From CAYMLQ01 sp964390795 (lineage in GTDB: Bacteria > Verrucomicrobiota > Kiritimatiellia > RFP12 > UBA1067): a DNA stretch of 35,724 nt. The stretch is from assembly GCA_964390795.1 (NCBI GenBank), contig CAYMLQ010000018.1:1-35724 (forward strand), read 5' to 3'. The notes below the pieces were generated by a model. The model was not told the DNA's origin and made no database searches. It worked only from the letters and a program-made list of their open reading frames with translations. Below, in pieces: positions 29,001 to 34,535 of the stretch. The position numbers and the translations under genes are program-made. How positions within the stretch are numbered: the first letter of the stretch is position 1; each line of letters opens with the position of its first letter.

Positions 29001-29251
29001 GCGGCCCGATCCGCCTGTTCATGGACGGCAAGCGCCTTGGCACCGAACTGCCGCGCTGCGCCTGGGGCAGCGTCATGCTCGCGCCCGGGGATCACCTGCT
29101 CAAGGCGGTCACCGTTCCTGAGAAAAAAGACGCCTGGCAGTTCAAGGTCTCCTGCGACATCACAGGAACCTGCCTGCCAGGCGACCTCATTGTCCTGCCC
29201 GCCGCCGATGTGTTGCGCTCGGAGGCGCTGTGCGGCACACTTGCGCCGTAA
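26039..29251 (+). CDS. Secreted parallel beta-helix (pectate-lyase-like) protein
   Basis: An exported 1070-residue protein. The ATG at 26039 is chosen for its AAAGGAGG site and signal peptide (MRFSAIVCTASFSAIVALAQ). Residues 20-215 form an Ig-like lead. At about 220 a Pectate_lyase_3-type start (FDVTSFGAIPNDGLDDT, then GGGTVYLPRGRF) opens a right-handed beta-helix running to about 720, with repeated short strands and Asn turns (IEDCDLYAS, IRNCRINGS). Such proteins are polysaccharide lyases or hydrolases, or polymer-binding proteins. A helical linker follows, and the last 150 residues (WVAAGPF onward) form a beta-sandwich resembling PA14/lectin-type domains. Catalytic residues cannot be assigned. 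It follows the glycoside hydrolase by 14 nt. Confidence 0.82.
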   Translation: MRFSAIVCTASFSAIVALAQETPSVFWWSAPVEPGELVQLHGGAWGTNPVVEVVEAMKGFALSDAKPDFRKAKRLRPVNVTDTGICFEYPATCRADAPACCRVVTDAGLTSAPFILNEPAVWWLHGDLGADASPGGWLRLFGRCLDRAGRAEVVLKEGKRQISLKVTRRDTWSLDTLIPENLAPGTYTVSVSNGTGERNGWRDAGTVTVRPYQDIWKSDRFDVTSFGAIPNDGLDDTLALQAALAMAATNGGGTVYLPRGRFQCNGTLQIPVRTLLRGESRETTQLYWPDCEEPPENLIEGTSAFGIEDLFIHAGKYRNGIVCKNDAAGKHELGGGSRPDEATARDITVRRVRLKLLIDQYLIKNTVEYEKRAYLRGNGLVIRDARFVRIEDCDLYASKEGSTTLYFVLSAEYLLIRNCRINGSGWAVVGGDKVIFENNDAYNCTYSIAPVCRNLFWSKNRQHDLFTNNRESITHDGARTAFRGTLPARCEGLRLEVDFGGEKNPYRNGPAYWIGQNVQLVEGRGAGQTRTITALTNNTVTIDRPWSVAPDATSRYVIAAERQHLLYVDNDTEDSSIAIQLYGGLTDGVLARNRSSRSGGFIGFGMDYHGIIPLWFVQFLDNQILEGNGYRGPGNEVPPRDSVMSITDHGNERALTRSCVIRRGILHNNARVEMSSANGLIENCLVKNADTGITVSSKHAKSIVLRGNRFENVAEPLDPVARQQAVMHPAERVLTLLAGAESALGEKTPAGWGALKRQLTASLTEAAFSDAAADAAARDTLLKALRTLTQANGPAHVYDMRVAEALLGAVLRIQAWDSGMTRLLASENAAEAMVTLQAGLAPTAPETSCKIAFAEVPGWRFANDTSARLTPGSTSAVKVSMAAPAGAKGFFRLPATVEYSGDGWALKCRDTLQTLTENRICQWVAAGPFAASTPAQPDPQSWQALTNANVHGAMNLNERFGPNKTGTVALAAAVLRVTRPTSVRLTFSGPIRLFMDGKRLGTELPRCAWGSVMLAPGDHLLKAVTVPEKKDAWQFKVSCDITGTCLPGDLIVLPAADVLRSEALCGTLAP

Positions 29252-29262
29252 GTCACATCACG

Positions 29263-30198
29263 TCATTTTGCTGCGGATCCGAGCACGCCGGAAACATCGT
29301 CGTTCACTACGCCCGTGTCCAGCCCGTCGAGCACGAGCACGTTGTTCACCGTGCCGCCGAACTCCTCGTTCCAAGACCAAACGATGTTGTGCTCTTTATC
29401 CAGTTCCACCACTTTCAGTCCGGGTTTGAAATCCTTCTCGCTGTGGCCGGTCCAGTTCGCCATCACGATATGGCCGTTCTTCAGGATCTGGAAGCCCGCG
29501 TAGAAGTAGTTGTTCAGCCCTTCCGGCTGCGTGAGCACCGTGTCTTTCAGCAGCTTGCCCTCCGCATCGAAGGTGTAGAGGCCTTTCGAGTAACCGCCAG
29601 AGATCAGCAGCTTGCCGTCCGGCGCGTAGAGCGCCATGTACGAGTTGCGCGGGCGCGGCAGGGAGAACTTTCGCACAAGGCGCTTCTCCGCCTCCAGACC
29701 CTTCTCCAGCGACATCTCGTACGCCCCGTCCTCGGCCGCGAGCAGCAGCGTGCCCTTGGGCGTGAAGCGCATCAGGCGCACGTACTTGGCGGCCTTGGGC
29801 ATCTCATAGGTCGCCGTCAGATTCTTTTGCGCGTCGAATTCGTAGACCGTGCCGCCCTGTGTCCCCAAGAACGTCCGCCCGTCCGCCTGCCGCCGCACGG
29901 AGCGCACGTCCTTCAGCGCGGCCGACTGGAACGAATCGACCTTCTCGCGGGTGGCCAGATCATACACATCGTAACCTTTCGACCGGTTACACAGCAGACG
30001 GTTCCCGCCGACCAATTGCAAGTCGAAGGTGATCTCCGGCAACTTCAGCGTCCAGTTTTTCGACGCGTCCGTCTGATCCACATAATGCACCGAACAGTGC
30101 ATAAAATCACTCACCAGAAAACGGTGCTTGATCTCCTCGCACCGCGCCAGCACCGCCGCCAACATCAAGCCCGCCGCCACCGTCACCGTCTTTTTCAT
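29263..30198 (-). CDS. Secreted beta-propeller protein
   Basis: A 311-residue protein starting at the ATG at 30198, which has AAAGGGGA just upstream and begins a signal peptide (MKKTVTVAAGLMLAAVLARC). The Cys at the end of the hydrophobic stretch could be a lipoprotein site, but the preceding residues (LAR-C) fit only partly. The rest is a run of four-stranded blades of the PQQ/WD-like kind (for example YDVYDLATREKVDSF, LYTFDAEGKLLKDT, VVELDKEHNIVWSWN). Propellers of this type in PVC genomes bind ligands or partner proteins; no catalytic signature is seen. It is convergent with the beta-helix gene (11 nt between stops) and probably belongs to the same carbohydrate locus, though this is inferred. 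Confidence 0.82.
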   Translation of the reverse strand: MKKTVTVAAGLMLAAVLARCEEIKHRFLVSDFMHCSVHYVDQTDASKNWTLKLPEITFDLQLVGGNRLLCNRSKGYDVYDLATREKVDSFQSAALKDVRSVRRQADGRTFLGTQGGTVYEFDAQKNLTATYEMPKAAKYVRLMRFTPKGTLLLAAEDGAYEMSLEKGLEAEKRLVRKFSLPRPRNSYMALYAPDGKLLISGGYSKGLYTFDAEGKLLKDTVLTQPEGLNNYFYAGFQILKNGHIVMANWTGHSEKDFKPGLKVVELDKEHNIVWSWNEEFGGTVNNVLVLDGLDTGVVNDDVSGVLGSAAK

Positions 30199-30282
30199 GT
30201 GTCCCCTTTTTGTTTCCTGTTCTCCCAAACCGCTTCGGATTATCGCAGATCTTTAGGGAAGAGCGCAAGCGCTACCGGGGAA

Positions 30283-30480
30283 CTACCCGGGAGCGGGACA
30301 TTCTTGTCCCCGATACGCTACCCGGCGCTACCCGGGAGCGGGGACACTCCTGTCCCCGGCACGCTACCCGGCACGCTACCCGGGAGCGGGGACACTCCTG
30401 TCCCCGTTGCAAGGACAGGAGTGTCCTTGCTCCCAGCCGCAAAGACCGCCGGGGACAGGAGTGTCCCCGCTCCCAGGTAG
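30283..30480. repeat. Cluster of five GGGACA-CTCC-TGTCCC hairpin repeats
   Basis: Five copies of a roughly 31-nt unit, CTACCCGGGAGCGGGGACA followed by CTCC and TGTCCCCG. Plus-strand copies lie at 30283-30312, 30328-30358 and 30376-30406; minus-strand copies at 30410-30434 and 30450-30480. Each holds a stem of about 8 bp around the tetraloop CTCC (or ATTCT-type in the first copy). One inverted copy carries AAGGACA/TGTCCTT in place of GGGGACA/TGTCCCC, so both arms changed together. The cluster fills the gap between the propeller gene and the SH3b gene. Confidence 0.92.
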
Positions 30481-30575
30481 TGCCCCGCGCCGGCTGACCG
30501 GGCTCGCATCCCGTGACCGCTACCCGCGTTGCCGTGCCTGTCGCAGAGGCCCTAGCAATCTGCAACATCGTGTAT

Positions 30576-31502
30576 CTACTCGATCCCGCGCAGCGTCTCG
30601 GCGATGACCACGGGCAACTCCGCCCCCTTCACTCGCCAGCGTGTGCCTTCGACCGCCACGGTGACGCCGATGAGCGGGTTGGCCGCCGCCGCTGCCGCGA
30701 TCAGGTGGCACACCGGGCGCGAGTCGCCGTCAGCCTGTCGCGCCACCAGGCAGAACGGCGCTGCCGCCGCCCCGACCGCACCCCAATCCAGCAGACCGGT
30801 CAGACGCACGCGCACCCCTTGATCTGGCGCGTCCGCAAGCATCCGCCCCACCAACTCCGGCGGCGCCCGCACGGCGAGCGACTGCGGCACGACCGCAGGC
30901 GGGAGATTCGTCGCCACCGCCGACGCCGTCACCAGCGCCACGGGCGCGGCGTTCGTTTCCACGCCTTCGGAACCGCCCGCCGGCACCGCCTCCATTTCAG
31001 CCGCAACGCCTTCGGGGGGCATCTCCGCAAGCGGCTCCACCTGATCGCGCAACACCCAGAAGTCGAGCGTCCGCGGCGGTCGGATCTTGAGCCAGTCGCC
31101 GTATGTGCCGCGCACCTCGACCCGGTCGCCTTTGTTCAGACTGCCGACCGGACGGAAATTCAGACCCGCGCCCGTACGGATACGGCTTTTGTCTGCGATC
31201 ACCCTGCCGTCGCGGATCAGCTCGCGGTAAACCCAAACGTGTACGCCCTCGGGCGGCACGATACGCACCCACACGTCATCGTCCGACAGCTCGCCGCGCA
31301 CCGCGAACTCTGTACCTGACGGCATCCACGACACCGCCTCGCGCGTCGCGTTCGTCGTCGCGAAAACCGCCGAGCGTCCCTCGATGACGCGCACGCGGAG
31401 CGTGTCGCTACCGTCCGCTTTGACGCTGTCCGGCACGGTTCCGGCCCCCGCGCAAGACAGGGCCGCCGCCACGCACCATAGGCTGTGAACAAGGACACGC
31501 AT
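30576..31502 (-). CDS. Secreted SH3b-domain protein
   Basis: A 308-residue exported protein. A signal peptide (about 1-20) is followed by two bacterial SH3 domains: about 33-98 (LRVRVIEGRSAVFATTN to VWVYRELIRDG), and about 102-155 (IRTGAGLNFRPVGSLNKGD to FWVLRDQV). SH3b domains usually bind cell-wall peptides or metal ions. Residues 160-210 are an Ala/Pro-rich linker, and the C-terminal 100 residues form an OB-like beta region (VRVRLTGLLDWG) of unknown role. No Shine-Dalgarno site is close; TATATG ends 6 nt before the ATG, so the transcript could begin at or very near the start codon. It lies downstream of the small basic protein gene but beyond that gene's terminator. Confidence 0.8.
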   Translation of the reverse strand: MRVLVHSLWCVAAALSCAGAGTVPDSVKADGSDTLRVRVIEGRSAVFATTNATREAVSWMPSGTEFAVRGELSDDDVWVRIVPPEGVHVWVYRELIRDGRVIADKSRIRTGAGLNFRPVGSLNKGDRVEVRGTYGDWLKIRPPRTLDFWVLRDQVEPLAEMPPEGVAAEMEAVPAGGSEGVETNAAPVALVTASAVATNLPPAVVPQSLAVRAPPELVGRMLADAPDQGVRVRLTGLLDWGAVGAAAAPFCLVARQADGDSRPVCHLIAAAAAANPLIGVTVAVEGTRWRVKGAELPVVIAETLRGIE

Positions 31503-31555
31503 CGGTTACATATACCACTCCGGCACGCCCCGCGAAGGGCCTGCCACACCCCGGG

Positions 31556-31609
31556 AAAAACACAAAAACCGCATGCGTATATCTCCGTCCGGGAGAGATA
31601 CGCATGCGG
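31556..31609 (-). terminator. Strong rho-independent terminator of small basic protein gene
   Basis: On the minus strand an 18-bp stem with one mismatch (CCGCATGCGTATCTCTCC against GGAGATATACGCATGCGG) and a 5-nt loop is followed by TTTTTGTGTTTTT. It begins 37 nt after the stop codon of the small basic protein. Confidence 0.93.
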
Positions 31610-31645
31610 TGAAAGGATTAATCAGGCAGCCGATCGGCGCAGATC

Positions 31646-31801
31646 CTACACGTCCGGCTTGGTCTTGCGCAGACCCAGTCCGCGGTCTCCGTCTTTCCAT
31701 TGACCGCGCTTTTTCAGCGTGTTGACGCGCTCGAAACGCTTCAACACGTTGCGCTTTATCGTAATCTTTCCCGAACCCTTCAAGCTGGTATGCTGACTCA
31801 T
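31646..31801 (-). CDS. Small basic rRNA-associated protein (Chlamydiae/Verrucomicrobia type)
   Basis: A 51-residue, strongly basic protein beginning MSQHTSLKGSGKITIKRNVL and ending GLRKTKPDV. It resembles the small basic protein family (TIGR04137) that is shared by Chlamydiae and Verrucomicrobia and thought to associate with the ribosome. GAGGAG lies 11 nt before the ATG. It has its own promoter and a strong terminator, as expected of a highly expressed single-gene unit. It is the best taxonomic marker in the window. The function is inferred from the family; no catalytic role is expected. Confidence 0.88.
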   Translation of the reverse strand: MSQHTSLKGSGKITIKRNVLKRFERVNTLKKRGQWKDGDRGLGLRKTKPDV

Positions 31802-31855
31802 TTACGCTTCATCTCCTCTTCACGCCCGCCTTTGCCGTCAGACGTAAGGCGTATT

Positions 31856-31883
31856 ACAATAGCAGAACCTGACCGCATTTCAA
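31856..31883 (-). promoter_or_regulatory. Promoter of small basic protein gene
   Basis: On the minus strand TTGAAA and TATTGT are separated by 16 nt (an alternative -10, TGTAAT, lies 19 nt from the -35). It is about 55 nt upstream of the start codon and directly follows the PPi-PFK stop. Confidence 0.4.
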
Positions 31884-31911
31884 CCGCAAAAACGCTCTCG
31901 TGCGATTTTTC

Positions 31912-33108
31912 TCAATCCTTCAACTGCGCGAAGCGCGCGCACGCAGGCAATTTGCCGACCAGCGGACGCGCGTAATCGATGAACGCCTGCGTCACCTGGT
32001 TGCCCGCTTTGTTGATAAAGGCGTCCGGCATATGGCGCGTCTCCTTCGCCACGCTGCGGAGCGGCACCACCTCGAAAGTCACCCCGTACGTCTTGGTCGC
32101 CTTGCGCTTGATGGCGATCGAACCGCTCGACACCTCGTCGCACACCGCTGCCTGCACCGCCGCCACGCCCACCAGCCGCGCTTCCATCGCGTCGCTCGCC
32201 GAGGCGATGCCCGGAAACGACCGCTGCAGATAGCCGAAGGTGTCGGCGCGCACGCGCTTGACCCCCGCCTGCTCCTTGACGACCTTGGACAGCAGGTCGC
32301 CCAGCGCGCCCGTGCCGCTCAACTGCACGTTGCCGTGCGAGTCGGTCTCCTGCGTGAACTTCGCCAGGATCGGCGTGCCGTCTTTATCGGCGATGCCCTC
32401 CGAAACCGCCACCACGCAGCGGCCGAACTTCCTCATCGCGGACTTCACATCCTTGACGAACCCTTCGATGCTGAACGGCCGCTCTGGAAGGTAGATCAGA
32501 TGCGGCCCATCGTCATCGTCCTCGCGGGCCAGCGCCGCGGCCGCCGTCAGGAAGCCCGCGTTGCGCCCCATGATCACGTCGATCTTGACCCCGCCCAGCG
32601 CGCGGTTGTCGAGGTCGTCGCCCTTGACCGCGCACGCCACGAACCGCGCCGCGCTGCCGTATCCCGGCGTGTGGTCGCTCTCGCGCAGGTCGTTGTCGAT
32701 CGTCTTGGGAATGTGGAAACAACAGATCCCGTACTCCTCTTTGACCGCCTCCTCATTGATGATGTGGACGGTCTCGGCCGAATCGTTGCCGCCGATGTAG
32801 AAAAAGTAACGGATGTCCAGCTTACGCAGCACGCGGAAGATCGCCTGACAATCCTCCGCCGTGGGTTTGCGGCGCACCGAACCCAGCGCGGACGAGGGCG
32901 TGTTCGCAACCGCCTCCAACGTCTTGCGGCTCTCTTTGCGCAGATCGATCAAGTGCTCTTCCAGAATACCCTGAATACCGTGCAACGCGCCGTAGATCTT
33001 GCCCACGGACTTATTATCGCGCGCGGCCAGCACCGCGCCGACCAGACTCTGGTTGATGACCATCGACGGCCCGCCGCTCTGGGCGATCAGCATATTGCCT
33101 TTTTTCAT
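31912..33108 (-). CDS. pfp: Pyrophosphate-dependent 6-phosphofructokinase
   Basis: A 398-residue cytoplasmic enzyme that phosphorylates fructose 6-phosphate with pyrophosphate, reversibly, in glycolysis. The PPi signature is visible at two places. Residues 106-109 read GGND, with Asp where ATP enzymes have Gly. Residues 134-140 read PKTIDND, with Lys where ATP enzymes have Gly. Other substrate motifs are GYGSAARF (149 on) and MGRNAGF (180-186). The Asn in GGND replaces the Asp seen in many relatives, but I recall GGNDS as usual in one bacterial clade. AGGAGA lies 5 nt before the ATG. It is divergent from the DciA-like gene, with only 48 nt between start codons. Confidence 0.93.
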   Translation of the reverse strand: MKKGNMLIAQSGGPSMVINQSLVGAVLAARDNKSVGKIYGALHGIQGILEEHLIDLRKESRKTLEAVANTPSSALGSVRRKPTAEDCQAIFRVLRKLDIRYFFYIGGNDSAETVHIINEEAVKEEYGICCFHIPKTIDNDLRESDHTPGYGSAARFVACAVKGDDLDNRALGGVKIDVIMGRNAGFLTAAAALAREDDDDGPHLIYLPERPFSIEGFVKDVKSAMRKFGRCVVAVSEGIADKDGTPILAKFTQETDSHGNVQLSGTGALGDLLSKVVKEQAGVKRVRADTFGYLQRSFPGIASASDAMEARLVGVAAVQAAVCDEVSSGSIAIKRKATKTYGVTFEVVPLRSVAKETRHMPDAFINKAGNQVTQAFIDYARPLVGKLPACARFAQLKD

Positions 33109-33139
33109 TGTCTTCTCCTGTTCATCTCATGTGTCCCGC

Positions 33140-33150
33140 TATGATATACT
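33140..33150 (+). promoter_or_regulatory. -10 box placed for a leaderless transcript
   Basis: TATGATATACT holds two overlapping -10 candidates (TATGAT, TATACT). The second ends 6 nt before the ATG of the DciA-like gene, which would put the transcription start on or next to the A of the start codon. No Shine-Dalgarno site precedes this ATG. The -35 region is not clear. Confidence 0.5.
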
Positions 33151-33156
33151 GCGACC

Positions 33157-33690
33157 ATGACCAAAGGCAAACCTCAGTTTGCGGAAGCGACCGATTCCGA
33201 CCGTTACGCAGGGGACGACAGCCCGTCCTTCCCGGATGAATCATCCTACCAGGTGGCGCCGACCTCCGTCCGCCGCCAGCTTACCCCGCGTGACGTCGAG
33301 CAGAACCGCAAGGCGAAGACGCTATTCGACCGTCTCATCCCCGGTCTGCCGATCGACACCGACCCGCCGGAAACGCGCCGGGAGGCCGAGCCGTTCTCAG
33401 CCATCATCGAGAAGACGCTCAAGCGGCTCAACATCGCAACCAGCCCCTGGCTCGACGAACTCGTCCAAGCCTGGCCCCGGCTGGTGCCGCCCGAGGTGGC
33501 GAAGGTCACGCAGCCCGGCAAGTGGGATGCGGGCATCCTGTACGTCTACGTGACCACCTCGGTCCAGCTCTTCGAAATCCGGCGCACCCAGCTCAAGCGC
33601 ATCGAGCAGGCGGTCCGCGCCTTCGCCGGCGACGACCGCGTCAAGCACGTCCGCCTGATGGTCAACGCCGTCCACCTGCCCTTCCAATAG
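33157..33690 (+). CDS. DUF721 / DciA-like protein
   Basis: A 177-residue protein. The N-terminal 85 residues are polar and probably disordered. The C-terminal part (about 88-175) matches the DUF721 pattern: a helical lead (FSAIIEKTLKRLNI), then WPRLVPPEVAKVTQPGKW and a beta-alpha region (ILYVYVTTSVQLFEI, LKRIEQAV). DUF721 includes DciA, the ancestral loader or operator of the replicative helicase DnaB in bacteria that lack DnaC. A role in replication start is therefore likely but rests on family resemblance. The start at 33157 is supported by a -10 box immediately upstream and no ribosome binding site, as in a leaderless message. It ends next to two hairpin repeats. Confidence 0.75.
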   Translation: MTKGKPQFAEATDSDRYAGDDSPSFPDESSYQVAPTSVRRQLTPRDVEQNRKAKTLFDRLIPGLPIDTDPPETRREAEPFSAIIEKTLKRLNIATSPWLDELVQAWPRLVPPEVAKVTQPGKWDAGILYVYVTTSVQLFEIRRTQLKRIEQAVRAFAGDDRVKHVRLMVNAVHLPFQ

Positions 33691-33701
33691 ACGCGTCCCC
33701 T

Positions 33702-33762
33702 CTGGGAGCAAGGACACTCCTGTCCTTGGCCTTCCCCGGGAGCAAGGACACTCCTGTCCTTG
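33702..33762 (+). repeat. Two AAGGACA-CTCC-TGTCCTT hairpin repeats
   Basis: Two same-orientation copies (33702-33729 and 33735-33762) of the hairpin family seen at 30283-30480: GGGAGCAAGGACA, loop CTCC, TGTCCTTG. The stem uses A-T pairs where most copies at 30 kb use G-C. It starts 12 nt after the DciA-like stop. Confidence 0.9.
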
Positions 33763-33780
33763 CCTCCACGGCGCGCGCGT

Positions 33781-33984
33781 TCACTCCGCTACCCGGTAAC
33801 TGACGCTGCGGCCTCCGCCGTCATTACAGGCCAGAACGCCCTGTTCGAGAAGTTCCCGAATGTCCCGCAACGCCGTATCGGACGAACAGCCGGTCAGCTT
33901 TGCATATTTGGAGGTAGTCAGCTTGCCCTCGAAACCGTCGAAAAGGCGGTTCAGAACCTTGCGCTGGCGGTCGTTAACCGTCAG
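33781..33984 (-). pseudogene. Fic-family C-terminal winged-helix remnant
   Basis: On the minus strand 67 codons read as the C-terminal winged-helix part found at the end of many Fic-domain proteins: LTVNDRQRKVLNRLFDG, LTTSKYAKLTGCSSDTALRD, and a final GGGRSVSYRVAE before TGA. The frame is closed by TAG immediately upstream of the first Leu, there is no start codon inside, and the FIC catalytic motif HPFxxGNGR is absent. It is therefore a leftover of an AMPylating toxin-like or regulatory gene, or of another protein with the same winged helix. Just upstream, at 34087-34120 on the same strand, ATG opens an 11-codon frame (MKRRLLDELLP) that may be a second remnant. No intact gene lies between 33985 and 34535. 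Confidence 0.6.
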
Positions 33985-34195
33985 CTATTCGCCTCAGTTT
34001 TTGCGGTGAATAAACCCTCCAATCGCCGCACATCGGGTCACGTGGAGTCCGTCACGGCAGCAACTCGTCTAATAGTCGCCTTTTCATGGTGCAATAAGTG
34101 CAAAATTTGACACTTTCTGCTAGCACAAAATGTCATGGAAGCGTAGTCGGTTGGTGGCAGGGGGATCGCGAATCGGATGCGTGTTATGCGCGAAA

Positions 34196-34248
34196 GCACG
34201 GGAGGGACGAGCGTCTGCTCGTCCGGGCAAGCAGACGCTTGCCCCTCC
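34196..34248 (-). repeat. 53-nt double-hairpin repeat, copy 2
   Basis: Perfect reverse complement of 5503-5555. It has the same two 8-bp hairpins with complementary 4-nt loops. It lies in the gene-poor stretch between the Fic-type remnant and the SUMF1 gene. Confidence 0.9.
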
Positions 34249-34488
34249 CCAAGCCTCATGTTCTCCAGAAACGCAACATCCTCGCACCCCTGGTACCAAC
34301 CGATTACCATAGAAGCGCGATGCCCCCCATTCGATCCTCATATCGCCCCATCATAAGGCGAAATGATAACCTGTACATCAGCTTCTCAAGGTTCTCGGCG
34401 GTCTCGTCGAGCGCGGCGACCAGGCGGCGTCGCCTGCGCTTCCGCGCGCTCCGCCTCCCGCCTTGCGCTGCCGCGCCCCGGCTCCACC

Positions 34489-34521
34489 CTCTCCCGTCTG
34501 GGAGAGGTCCGGACGGGAGAG
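34489..34521 (-). terminator. Hairpin downstream of SUMF1 gene
   Basis: CTCTCCCGTC and GACGGGAGAG form a perfect 10-bp stem with a 13-nt loop. On the minus strand it starts 15 nt after the SUMF1 stop. There is no T run, so it may act as a factor-dependent end or as an RNA-stabilising hairpin. Confidence 0.4.
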
Positions 34522-34535
34522 GCGCTACCGCGCTA

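Noticed and set aside
30283..30480. Possible CRISPR array
   Set aside because: Units occur in both orientations, are themselves palindromic, have irregular spacing and no unique spacers of constant length, and no cas genes are present.
30272..30568. Small proteins translated from the hairpin repeats
   Set aside because: The frames consist only of the repeat (for example GARTLLSL, GSKDTPVLA) read in different frames, with no ribosome binding site.
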